A DNA stretch of 64,000 bases from Symsagittifera roscoffensis (Eukaryota > Xenacoelomorpha > Acoela > Convolutidae), in the NCBI RefSeq assembly GCF_963678635.1, contig NC_087066.1, forward strand, positions 6,539,954-6,603,953, written 5' to 3'. The translations under genes and the position numbers were made by a program. Shown piece by piece: positions 11,123 to 20,963 of this stretch. Position 1 is the first letter of the stretch; each line of letters opens with the position of its first letter. The notes under the pieces are model-generated. The model was not told where the DNA came from. It made no database searches and saw nothing but the letters and a program-made list of their open reading frames with translations.

Positions 11123-13002
11123 TTTAGCTTTTTAACTCAGTTAACACCGAAAATTCCGGGGGCCGGAGGCTTAGGTGGGAAGTCATGAACCCGCTTGTCC
11201 CGAGGTCCCGGGACCAAAAACAATTAAAGAGAAAGCGTAAAACCAAACAAAAATAGTGTATAACCAAGAAAAAGCCAAAAATAAATTCATTTAAAAACAG
11301 AAAAAGTACAAAAAACAGTAAAAAATCCAAAAAAGACCAAAAACAGTAAAAAACATAAAGTGACAGTTTATATGTTATTTCCGGACGAGATGTGATCTGA
11401 CCTTCCTATTTGTTGTTGTTTCAGATTGATTTATATCGTTTCTGATAGAAAGATTGTGTGTTTTGGTGAAGGGTTGGATATCCTCCCTCGAGTGTAATTT
11501 GAGTGTTTAAGCACGTTAATGGTGATTTTGCCGGTGGCCGGAGGGTAGAGTGGCAAGCTGATCAACGTGTTCCACACTCAACAGGGACATCAAGGACAAC
11601 ATCCGCAACGACTGTTGGGTATCGTTGAAGCAATTTTAGTATCGTTCGGATACTATTTCATTAAAACTTAAGTGGTGGGGGGCACGATTGGCGCGGTCCG
11701 ATTGTACCCTCCATCGATTACAAATTTCCGAGTTAAGGGTCTCAATTCGGATATTTTGGTGCAAAGGAGGGTATATTACTAATCATTAACGACTATTAAT
11801 AGATTATTATCCTTATTATATATTACTTATCTCCTATTTAGACCCAAGAAACACCCATTTTTTGTCGAAAATTACCAATTTTCGATCAAACTGTAGACCC
11901 ACAAATTTTCGGATATCCGAGCTTTTCCGATAGGCAAAAAGCTTTTATATAGAGAGTAGCTACGTAGTTCGATCCCCTTCACTAAAGAAACCGCGTGAGC
12001 AAAGACTCAGTAGAAGTTAGGAAAACGAAAATTTTTCGATCAAAATTTTGATAATTTTCTGTATTTTGTCAATCTGTTTTGGGGATCGAGTTTTTGAGTT
12101 TTTAGAGTTAGAGCAATAAAATTTTTTGCGTTAGGAGCGTGCTAGCATAACGTGCTAGGTTACTAGAGAAATTTTTGGGTAACCCTCCGAGTAGCTCCGT
12201 GGATAGAGCTAACGACTTAAGGTTTGGAAAAGGAAGGAATCGGAGGGTCCAAATTTGATAGTTTTTGGCCAAATTTTTGTTTCTAAACCAATTTTGGTCC
12301 GGTTTTTTGCATTATTACAGTGCCGTACAGGGCTGCTACGCTCATTTCAAGTATTTTTAGGCACTTTCGAACGGAATTGCGGAAAAAGTCTTTCAGAACC
12401 TATATAGGTGGTGAAAAAAGGCCATTTGGACGAACGCGTTTTTGGCGATTTCTCAAAGACTAGTTATCCGATTGGGATAATTTTGGTACCATAAGTCGAC
12501 GTTTTTGACCACTTTTCCGAATCACAACCGTTTTTGGGTTGATTATTTCGGAAAAGAAAAATTATTTAGAATTTGTTGGTTCGGAGGGTCCAAATCACGG
12601 GCAACCCTCCGAGCGGCAGAAAATTTTATCAAAACATCTTTTTATTCAACTGGGAAGGTTGACCGTGTCAGCCAACCTAGTTTTAAGTCAGGTAGACCGC
12701 TTTCAGAGGCTTTACTGCGGTGATATAACCCTTTTTCTTGATTTTGGGGGAACCCTCCGAAGTGACCCTCCGGAGTCAGCTAAACCATTTAGCAACCCTC
12801 CTTGGTGGAAAATTTCCACGAGATCACCCTAAGAAGTTAAAACAGCTCCCCTTAGAGCTCCTAGCTTGTTTTGACGCTTTTTGAAGCTAGGGGGAGAACC
12901 TTCTAAGCGAGATCAAAAAATTTGAAAATTTTGGAGGTACCCTCCGAAGTAACCCTCCGGAGCATATTAAGCATCTTATTGACCCTCCTTAGTAAATTTA
13001 GG

Positions 13003-13093
13003 GGGACCCTCCGAAGTAACTTGGGTGATTAAGGTACCCTCCGAAGTAACTTGGGTGATCAAGGTACCCTCCGAGGTGACCCTCCGGAGTGTC
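13003..13093 (+). repeat. Tandem repeat of about 30 bp in the leader
   Basis: Two and a half copies of a 30-bp unit begin with ACCCTCCGAAGTAACTTGGG, and the last ends in ACCCTCCGGAG. It is part of the wider octamer array. Element C has a related but shuffled array at about 61230-61400. Confidence 0.8.
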
Positions 13094-13325
13094 TTAAACC
13101 TTCTAACGATCTTCCTTGTTAGAGACTTGAGTAAACTTTCTGTGGCAATTTGGGAAACGGAAAATATCCATTTAATTAGGATCATATTAGGATATTAGGC
13201 GTGCTTATCAGGATCATAAGAACCCATTTTGACCCGGAAATTCGTGATCAACTTTGGATTCTACATTGGGTGTATTAGAAGTACCCGAACAAAATTTTTT
13301 TTTGATTGTGATTTTGGTTGTGTGG

Positions 13326-13437
13326 TTGCCTTTAGCTACTTAATAGGAAAGTTCGGGCAATCCGGGAACAAATAAAGGAAGACCTCGGTGGATGTATTAG
13401 GCAAATACACACCCACTTGAAAAGAAAAATCGTTCCC
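13326..13437 (+). ncRNA. Structured RNA element, copy 1
   Basis: Hairpin 1 pairs TTGCC (13326) with GGCAA (to 13360). Hairpin 2 is closed by GGGAAC (13364-13369) and GTTCCC (13432-13437) around an inner GTGG...CCAC stem (13388-13416). The outer helix differs completely from copy 2 but keeps pairing. This copy is present only in A and looks like a duplication of the neighbouring unit. It is a cis-acting element rather than a separate transcript. Confidence 0.6.
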
Positions 13438-13510
13438 TACTCTCGTGCGCTTGGAGCAGTCCGAGTGTGGGAGAGCTTTTTCATAGACTTGACGAATTTT
13501 TGATCAGAGG

Positions 13511-13620
13511 TTGCCTTGAGCTACTTAGTAGGACAGCTCGGGCAATCGCAGGACACCCAAAAGAAGACCTCGGTGGGTGTATTAGGCAGATACACACCCA
13601 CTTGAGAAGACTGTGTCCTG
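13511..13620 (+). ncRNA. Structured RNA element, copy 2 (conserved in A, B, C)
   Basis: Hairpin 1 pairs TTGCC (13511-13515) with GGGCAA (13540-13545). Hairpin 2 is closed by CAGGACAC (13549-13556) and GTGTCCTG (13613-13620) around an inner GTGGGTGTAT/ATACACACCCAC stem. The loops CTCGGTGGG and CCCACTTGAGAA are constant among copies while the outer helix sequence varies. It sits about 470 bases before gag, where packaging signals usually lie. The function is inferred. Confidence 0.65.
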
Positions 13621-14085
13621 GGCTTCGTTCTTTAGGATCGTTCCGATTGAGGGAATTCTTTTTCTTTGAGATTAAGTTTTATTGATCTGTTTCTGAATCA
13701 GCACTGCTTTTACCAAAGATTGTTTGATTTTAACAAAGCAGTGACTTGATAAATTGTGTGGCAATAAATTGATACTGACAAAAGGTCGCTGTCACCTGTA
13801 GGATATTCTTATCTGATTATCAATTGTGTTTTGTGTGTCGATTATATCTTGTGGAAACTTAGTGATACTGTTATACTATACAACAGGGTTGAGTTAGCAT
13901 TATATCAATACTGGGTAGACCCTAAGTGTAACTTTAGTTGAGTCACTAGTTTAGTCGTGAGAGATCTAAGAGACATTTTGATACTGACGGAATCGAGTAG
14001 GCGGCGTTAAGTGATTTAACTAGGACTTGTTTGTGGTACGTTTGCATTGCCATCAAATTACGAATATTTTCATTTTGTTAAAAAC

Positions 14086-15910
14086 TATGCAGCGCAGGGA
14101 CTCGCTAGGATCAACTACTAAAATTCCCAGGCTAAGCAAGGGAAGCACGCGGAAATTTAAAACTAGGCGTAGCCAAACCTCGTTTAGCAGCGCTTCCGAC
14201 GCGTTTGCTGAAGACGAATCGACTAAAGGTCAACCTGATCTTTCAGTGAGCGAAATGAAACTAAGGAGCGAGAAAAACCTCGATGGCAATCAAAGGCGGA
14301 GCGCCGAGGCCGAGCCTGCGAGCGAAACGCTGGTGGATCCCTTTGACGAAGGGGAGCGAACGCTCATTCGACCCGACTTTGAGCCAGACGAGGTCCTCGA
14401 ACGGGAGGAAGTCGAGAGGACAGAGGAGACCTCGGAGCGTCCCGAGGTCGAACCTCGGGAGGAAGTGTTGTACAGGGGAATGTCCAAATCAGAGACTAAG
14501 AGCTATAAATGGAGAAAGGAACCTTCACATCCGACAAGTACACACTCATCTTTGGCCAAACAGAGCAACAACGCGATGATGTCGAGTATGAGTCCGGGTG
14601 AAGAGCAGACGTTCTCGAAGGCAAAGAAAAGTTGGAAGTCTTTGTACGATGAGCGTAGGACGTCGCTACAAGCCGGAGGTCTATCCTCTAGTTACGACCA
14701 ACCGGAAATAACCCATCCGGATGTGAACTTCACACCGTGCCCAAGGAACGACATGAGCAGGGAGGCGTCTTCTGCCTCGCCGACCAGACCTATGTCAGAT
14801 GGGATAACGATGGGAGCATCATCAACGTTTGACAGACTGATGACATCAATGCACAAGCAAAAGGGCGGTGCGTCATCGAGTACTAGGCTACAGCCGCAGT
14901 TGACTTCGTCTTCTCTGGGGCTAACCCCGCCATTGGGGGCAGCTGGTGACATAAGTGAATTGTTCCCTGGTGTGATGAATGGCCTGGATGAATTGAGGCG
15001 GGACATGACTAAGAGGATAGATCAAGTTGACGAGAGAGCTCACCATGGTCGAGAGAGTTTGAAAGATGAGCTAACGCACGTGAAGTCGCAGGCGAGGTTT
15101 GATCAGGCTCAATTGATTCGTAACACCGATCAATGCCTGGCTGAGAGCCTGGCACAGGCAAACAAAGAGTCAGAGGAAAGAGAGGCTAGGATGACAAGAG
15201 AGATCGAGCGATTATTGAATGATCATGATAATACCTACGCCCAAACGATGACTGGCCTGGAAAAGAGGTTGGACGCCAAATCTGACTTGATGATGCGGAA
15301 GCTTGACGCGATCCTGAATGGGAGTAGTTGGCAGGAGCATTCCAACTCAAGGGAGCGCTCACGCCATGCGAATGTTGGAGATGGTAAGGGCAACAGTGCC
15401 AGAGCCCAGCAAGGCTCGAGAACGAACTACGAACATAGAAACAAGGAGCGGCCAAGGGCAGCCCCGCAGAGGCCTGGCTGGACGAATCCAGTCCCGCCGG
15501 AGGCAGATGCCACCCCGGAGACAAGATTGCCAACCGTGCCACAAGTCAGTTCAATACCAGATCTGACTACAATCTCACAAGACACAACGATGTATGCCTC
15601 GATGTTTGAGCCTCTGAACAGATCTCTTGAAACATTCATCACCAAGCTCTCGAAGTCAACCGAGAGAGGAGAGAGGTCAAGAAGAACACTGAAAAAGCCG
15701 AAGTCATATAAAGACGAGTCAGACGGCTGCATTGATACTTGGATAGAGGTGATGAAGTTACACTTTGAGGAAGAGAATCTCTCCAAGAAACAAGAGTGCA
15801 GCGCGCTGACGAGCAACCTGGAGGGTACTGCATTAAATTGTGTAATGGCGAAATGGCGAAAAGAGCCAATGAGAGAGACAGCGCTCGCAAGATATTCGAC
15901 ATCCTGCTGA
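14086..15910 (+). CDS. Element A Gag, N-terminal part up to a frame break
   Basis: I place the start at ATG 14086 because element C begins its Gag with the same residues Met-Gln-Arg-Arg-Asp-Ser at the equivalent ATG; the open frame upstream has no ATG support. The protein opens with a basic Ser/Thr-rich segment, then an acidic Glu/Arg-rich region, a coiled coil (about 14980-15300), a Pro-rich stretch and the start of the capsid-like domain (about 15710, Cys-Ile-Asp-Thr-Trp). Useful coding ends at about 15850: an 8-bp tandem duplication shifts the frame, and the last 19 residues to the stop at 15910 are off-frame. Gag would form the particle and bind RNA. Confidence 0.85.
15845..15860 (+). repeat. 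8-bp tandem duplication breaking gag
   Basis: ATGGCGAA occurs twice head to tail (15845-15852 and 15853-15860). Elements B and C have one copy and an open frame here, so this is a private lesion of A. It could be a slippage event or a footprint of a transposon making 8-bp target duplications. Confidence 0.85.
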
Positions 15911-17454
15911 ATCGTTTCGGCTCTGGGGTACAAGGGCACCAGGCTATGGTGAAGTTCGAGGAGAGGCGTCAGAGAGATGAAGAATCAATAGATAAATTCT
16001 TGTACGACCTTGAATTGCTCAGGAGGAGAAGCAACCCGGATGAGAGAATATCCGAGCGAAACTTGGCGATTGCTTCGAAGTTCAAGGATGGAGTAAGGAG
16101 TGAGGAGTTGAAGACGATGTTGGCCACTCACTTCACCCTGTCGCTTGACCAGGTACCCACGCGTGACGACCTGCGTATGATGTCACGCGAGTATTTACTC
16201 ATAAAACCGAGGGCGCAAAACCGTTACAGCAATTATGGCAACTATAGCGGGACAAACACTGGTGCGAATTCCAGTTGGTACAAACCTCGCGATGACATGG
16301 ACAGGAGGAGGTCGTGTGCGAATTGTGGTTCGATGGACCATCACGTTTCTGCGTGTTCTGCATACAAACAGAACATGAAGGCCATAGGCTACTTTCTCGA
16401 GGACGCCGATGCGACCGACGAGGATCATGAGGAGTACGTCAGGGGGCTCATCATGAAATATGGTCCGAGGTGTTTCTTCTGTAATTTGGAGGGACACTTC
16501 AAGTCGGATTGTACTCAATTGTGGGACGCAGTAGCGGACGCGAAACATCCCCGCCACGAAGAGGCGCTTTCGGGTGTCAAGGCCAGTCGAGCACGTCTGA
16601 TGAACGAGGGTGAATCTCGGAGAAAGGAAACGACACCGAGCACCTTCACGACCAAAAAGGTTAAGACATGGCCTGACGAGGTGGTAGCCTCGAAACTCGA
16701 AGCAGAGTCGTCTAGCCCACTCAAGGTGGATTACGGCCTGGCGGCAAGGACAGCGCTGCAGAATGTCAAACAGGACCTAGCAACGAAAGAAGTGGAGCAA
16801 TGGGTAAGATCGGAGCTGGGGAGCACAGATCTTCGGGAGAGTCTTAATGTCCTAGGTAAAACGACCAAAGCAGAAGACAAAGAGGAACCCAAGAAACAGG
16901 GACTAAAACTGAACGTTATATCTGGTAAGACTTTCGGCATGACGAAGGCGGGGACCAAAATAATGTCCATCGTCTCAGTCGCAGGGCACCAGGTGGTCAA
17001 GAACTTGAGTGAGCCATCCGAGATTACACTAGTCCACCTGGACATCTATGCCGACTACCTGAAGGGTCCGAGGCTGATGAAAGTGGACGGACATTATATC
17101 GAAATCCATGGCCCTTACCCGATCCTGATGAATGTGGATGGCATCAATATCTACACGAAAGCTCACATAACTGATGCGAACGATCAGGTTGGCCGGATAT
17201 ACATTGGTCAAGAGGAGCTGAAGGTCAGACGAATCGGACACAATGCGATGCTCGAACAAGATGCGGTGCATATTGGTTGCGAGGCCGATCTGGCCGCACA
17301 CGTTCTGGACGTGCAAGGCAGACAACTTTCAGTAAAGGGACTGCTAGACACGGGAGCCGTGGTTAGTGTCATGCCAGTTAAAACTTGGACCGACATGGGT
17401 TTGGAAAGGTCGGATCTCATACCGACAAACATCAGGTTGGCAGCTGCCAATTAG
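15861..17454 (+). CDS. Element A Gag C-terminal half with two zinc knuckles and start of protease
   Basis: In frame 1 the capsid-like domain continues (Phe-Asp-Ile-Leu-Leu-Asn-Arg-Phe-Gly; Ser-Ile-Asp-Lys-Phe). Two CX2CX4HX4C knuckles follow, at 16315-16356 and 16471-16512, the nucleocapsid part that binds RNA. A linker leads to the aspartic protease, with Asp-Thr-Gly at 17347-17355. There is no gag/pro frame change, so Gag and Pol form one frame in this family. The stretch ends at TAG 17452-17454, where C reads CAG (Gln) and B reads Arg; this is a private C-to-T nonsense change. Confidence 0.85.
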
Positions 17455-18532
17455 GGAGCGATCTATGTCGCCGGACGAACCCCGATCATTTCACTGCAGC
17501 TCGGAGGAAGACATCTTTGGATGAGCTTCCTAGTAGTAGAGAATTTGGACGAATCCGACCAGTTCATCCTAGGAAGGAATTTCGTTCGCAACTTTGACTT
17601 CACGATCGATCTCAATGACGGATTGATTAGGATCAAGGATCCTGAGAGAAAGTATGAGAAAAGACCCATTAATAAGATCTTAATTAATCAGGCCAAGGTG
17701 CCGATTTTTCTGGATCGAAAAGTTAGATTAAAACCGAACCAAGCCGTAGTAGCGACGTTTAGGATGAGGAACTTGAATGAACTCAGCAATGTCAGACAGG
17801 TGTGTCTGGTACCAAATCCAAACAGTAAAAGCTCGGCTATTTTAGGAAGAAGCTTCTCACTCACTCAGAGCGGACTGTGTGTGAGTGTGTTATTGAACAC
17901 AGAAGCAACAACAGTGACAATACAGAGGGGAAAGAAACTTGGCTACGCTTTGCCTCTGAACACAGACTTTCAGAGTGTGGAGAACTTGAAAAAGTTTGAT
18001 GTAACTAAATGTCCATTGCATGCGAACCAAGAATGTATAATGAAAAGAGTGAATGAATTGAAATCTTCTAGGAAATTGTTTTCAATGAAGTCGGAAACAG
18101 ATGATGGGCTGTCTAGTTGTTCCAACTTCCCTGAGAGACCGACGGAGGCAGAGTTAGCAGTGAATAAACCTGTCCTACCTGAGATAGAACATCTGAAGGG
18201 TAAAATATCAGATAAAGAACTAGATTCGCTCAGGGCGGTGCTAAATCGGAACGCAGACGTTTCTTCGAAACATAAGGCTGACATAGGTTGTTGCAATTTT
18301 GTAGAGCACGAGATTGAGATAGAAGAGGGCTCGGTACCTCATAGAAAAGGGGCGAGAAGAATGACCCCAAACAAGTCAGAAGCGTGTAGGAAGGAAATCG
18401 AGATATTATTGGAGTACGACATGATCGAGCCGTCGAAGTCCCCGTGGGCTTGTGGCGTGGTCATGGCGAAAATTAAAGGGGGACAACTCAGATTTTGTTG
18501 TGCTTTCCGTTATCTGAACGCAGTGACTATAA
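17455..18532 (+). CDS. Element A protease C-terminal part and RT N-terminal part
   Basis: The frame is the same as upstream of the TAG. It encodes the rest of the protease (Ile-Leu-Gly-Arg-Asn-Phe), a connector with a Cys-Pro-Leu-His element, and the RT entry (Glu-Tyr-Asp-Met-Ile-Glu-Pro-Ser; Val-Val-Met-Ala-Lys). At about 18524-18532 (ACTATAAGGACG) one A is missing relative to B, so the RT continues in frame 3. Element C has the identical loss. In frame 1 the open stretch would end at 18546. Confidence 0.83.
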
Positions 18533-20963
18533 GGACGCATACATGATTCCCCGCATCGAGGAGAGCCTATCCAAGGTGGGAGACGCGAAGTTCTTCACGA
18601 CGTTGGATTTGGGCTCTGCATTCTGGCAAGTGCCACTTAGAAGGCAAGATCGAGAGAAAACAGGCCTCGCGTGTGAGCTGGGACTGTTCCAGTGGAAGAG
18701 GATGCCATTCGGATTGTGCAACGCGACGGCCACATTCCAGCGACTGATGGCCCAGGCACTCACGAGCGTCACTAAGAAATACGGGAATCTCATCATGTGT
18801 TATGTCGATGATGTCGTGATTGCAGCACCAACCTTAGAAGACCACATAGAGAGGTTGGAGAAGGTGTTTTCTTGCATGAAGCAGGCGGGTCTGAAATGCA
18901 AACCCTCTAAGTGTGAAATCCTCAGGGATTCCATAAAGTATCTGGGCCGCCTGGTTGACAAACATGGAGTGAGACCAGATCCCGAAGCGGTTGAAGCGGT
19001 GCTGACCTGGAAGGCACCTAAAACAGATACACAGCTGATGAGTTTTCTGGGATTCGCCAATTATTATCGAGAGTTCATCAAGGGGTATGCTGACAAAATA
19101 TACCCCATGCAGAGGTTGATGAGAAACAAGGGCAAAAAGTTCACCTGGACTGATGAGGCACAAGTTTCATTTGAAAACATCAAACGTGAACTTTGCGAGG
19201 CACCGGTCCTCGGCATGCCAACAGAGAAGGGAATGTTCGTGCTGGACACGGATGCATCAGTGGTTGCGATATCGGGCATACTTCACCAGGAGCAGGAGTG
19301 GAACGGGAGAACGGTTCTTCGTCCGATAGCCTACGGGAGTAAAGTCCTGAGTGATACTGAGATGAAGTACGGCGCACCAAAAGCGGAGATGTTTGCTGTG
19401 ATCACGTTCGTGGAAAAATACAGGGCCTACCTGGGGAGTGCTCCTTTCAAGTTACGTGTGGATAATCGTGCCCTTGCCTGGCTGAAAACCTATTCGATGG
19501 ACCAAAGCTATATTGGTCGTTGGATCGTGCGCCTGGATGGATACCACATGATCATAGAGCACCGTACCCGTGACAAGCACCAGAACGCAGATAGCCTCAG
19601 TAAAAAGACAGAATTTTATGAGCGCCTCGAGGAGAAACAGGCTAACCAATCAGAGATCAAAGACGGGTTTTCCTTTCTGGACAAAGAAACCTACGACAAG
19701 CTGCCACTTACTAGGTGGTTAGACAAGTCAGGACATCCTATACCTGGACACCCTGACCTTCCAGTGGAGACGGCCGCGGAGATAAAGCTTTTAGCCAGAG
19801 GCGAGCCCGTTCCGTTGGATCTGCTAGTCCGATCCAACTTGGTACAGCAAGAACTAACCAGGCTGGGTATAAACAGCATCGCTTTATTGAACAAGACGGT
19901 GAACGTGGCGCCGGAAGTCATGGGAAAACTCCGTGACTTATTGGATAGGGAAGTGGATAGGCATGATCGTGAATGGATGGAGACCATGCAGCGGTTGACT
20001 GTCACCGAGAGAACAGAGAAGAGGCCAGTGTCCATTCGCAGCCGAGGCGTTGAACGGGATTGCAGGTCGATCGTCAACCAGCTGGTGAGCTCGATGCCGA
20101 AGGATGTCTTGTTGAGAACTTCGTTCACTGAATATGGAACACTGAATCAGAACCAAACTACTGAGGAAGTCAGGATCAGGCCGAAATCTAGCTTCACGAG
20201 GAGAGTGCACTTCACGGATGCAAAAGAGGAATACGAGCCAAGCCCAGATTGTTCGTCCGTGGACGAGAAAATGTCCGGGGAGTCTGATACCTTCGAGCCA
20301 GTCGAGGACGACTCGTCTGAGGAGTCAGACACCTTTGGGCCCGTGCAGGACGACTTGTCCGAGGAGAGGTTGACTAGACCACCTAGGGGCAGCATTTTGT
20401 CCGGGGAGTCGGGTTCAAAGCGACCGATGGACAGAGTTTTGTCCGGGGAGTCAAGAAACATCTCAGACAACTTGGAATTTGATGTTGGGGAATCAGTCGA
20501 CTCAAGTGTTGACTCGAGACCCCAGTCCTGGGACAACACGTCTGAAACAACTTCCAATTCCGATATGTCAGAGATCGCAATCCACACCTTATTGGTAGAC
20601 TGGAAGCAGCGCGGGCTGGACCGAGAAATGCATCAGGATCCAGACAGGGATAGATACACCTCAGATGAAGAGGGCACTGTGGTAGATAATGCCGCAAACG
20701 AGCTCGAGCTGATAGCAGTTTCGAAACGCCCAACCAGATTGCTGCCACATGGTACGGTCGTCCGTACCAATCTGGAACCATCTGTGCAGGAAGCAACGCC
20801 TTTGAAAAAGATATGGTGTGTCAAGTTGATGGACGATGCTCATGCTCCGGAGATACTGAGTGGGCAAATGAACGTGGTGAAGACGTATTTGAAAGCCAGG
20901 TATAGGCTGTCGGATCTCCTAAGGGCTCAACGAAATGACAGAATGACGAGCAGTCTGAAGTGA
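18528..20963 (+). CDS. Element A reverse transcriptase, RNase H and long linker
   Basis: In frame 3 the RT continues with the Leu-Asp-Leu-Gly-Ser block and the catalytic Tyr-Val-Asp-Asp at 18801-18812. The RNase H follows from about 19230 (Asp-Thr-Asp-Ala-Ser) to 19610 (Ala-Asp-Ser-Leu-Ser). A linker of about 450 residues then leads toward integrase; it holds a conserved Arg-Val-His-Phe motif (20202-20213) and Leu-Ser-Gly-Glu-Ser repeats whose DNA repeats the PPT-like 13-mer. The stretch ends at TGA 20961-20963, where both B and C encode Arg, so it is a private nonsense change (CGA to TGA). Enzymes copy the RNA to DNA and remove the RNA strand. Confidence 0.88.
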   Translation, partial: YKDAYMIPRIEESLSKVGDAKFFTTLDLGSAFWQVPLRRQDREKTGLACELGLFQWKRMPFGLCNATATFQRLMAQALTSVTKKYGNLIMCYVDDVVIAAPTLEDHIERLEKVFSCMKQAGLKCKPSKCEILRDSIKYLGRLVDKHGVRPDPEAVEAVLTWKAPKTDTQLMSFLGFANYYREFIKGYADKIYPMQRLMRNKGKKFTWTDEAQVSFENIKRELCEAPVLGMPTEKGMFVLDTDASVVAISGILHQEQEWNGRTVLRPIAYGSKVLSDTEMKYGAPKAEMFAVITFVEKYRAYLGSAPFKLRVDNRALAWLKTYSMDQSYIGRWIVRLDGYHMIIEHRTRDKHQNADSLSKKTEFYERLEEKQANQSEIKDGFSFLDKETYDKLPLTRWLDKSGHPIPGHPDLPVETAAEIKLLARGEPVPLDLLVRSNLVQQELTRLGINSIALLNKTVNVAPEVMGKLRDLLDREVDRHDREWMETMQRLTVTERTEKRPVSIRSRGVERDCRSIVNQLVSSMPKDVLLRTSFTEYGTLNQNQTTEEVRIRPKSSFTRRVHFTDAKEEYEPSPDCSSVDEKMSGESDTFEPVEDDSSEESDTFGPVQDDLSEERLTRPPRGSILSGESGSKRPMDRVLSGESRNISDNLEFDVGESVDSSVDSRPQSWDNTSETTSNSDMSEIAIHTLLVDWKQRGLDREMHQDPDRDRYTSDEEGTVVDNAANELELIAVSKRPTRLLPHGTVVRTNLEPSVQEATPLKKIWCVKLMDDAHAPEILSGQMNVVKTYLKARYRLSDLLRAQRNDRMTSSLK
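20272..20451 (+). repeat. PPT-like tract repeats in the Pol linker
   Basis: TGTCCGGGGAGT occurs at 20272-20283, and the full TTGTCCGGGGAGT at 20397-20409 and 20439-20451. The 13-mer is identical to the one at 33559-33571 beside the 3' LTR. In protein it encodes Leu-Ser-Gly-Glu. C carries equivalents at 54111-54123, 54143-54155 and (partly) 54269-54280. Confidence 0.8.

Larger units (their letters stand above)
10986..14085 (+). other. Element A 5' leader, structured, non-coding
   Basis: About 3.1 kb without a supported gene separates the PBS from the gag ATG. It is filled with GC-rich hairpins in AT-rich DNA. The octamer ACCCTCCG and its complement CGGAGGGT recur in both orientations (for example near 12181, 12240, 12581, 12602, 12750, 12938, 13005). 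The small ORFs here are not conserved as proteins. Plausible roles are packaging, dimerisation or translation control; none is proven. Confidence 0.75.

Noticed and set aside
13467-13685. 72-codon ORF in A leader, with a similar one in C (60822-61004)
   Set aside because: It overlaps the structured RNA element, whose pairing explains the conservation; the first A copy and B do not encode the same peptide.
10986-14085. CRISPR-like array in the leader
   Set aside because: Repeats are short, irregular and in both orientations, without regular unique spacers, in a eukaryotic retrotransposon leader.
15796-15910. Programmed frameshift between Gag and Pol
   Set aside because: The shift is explained by an 8-bp duplication absent from B and C, which are open through this point.
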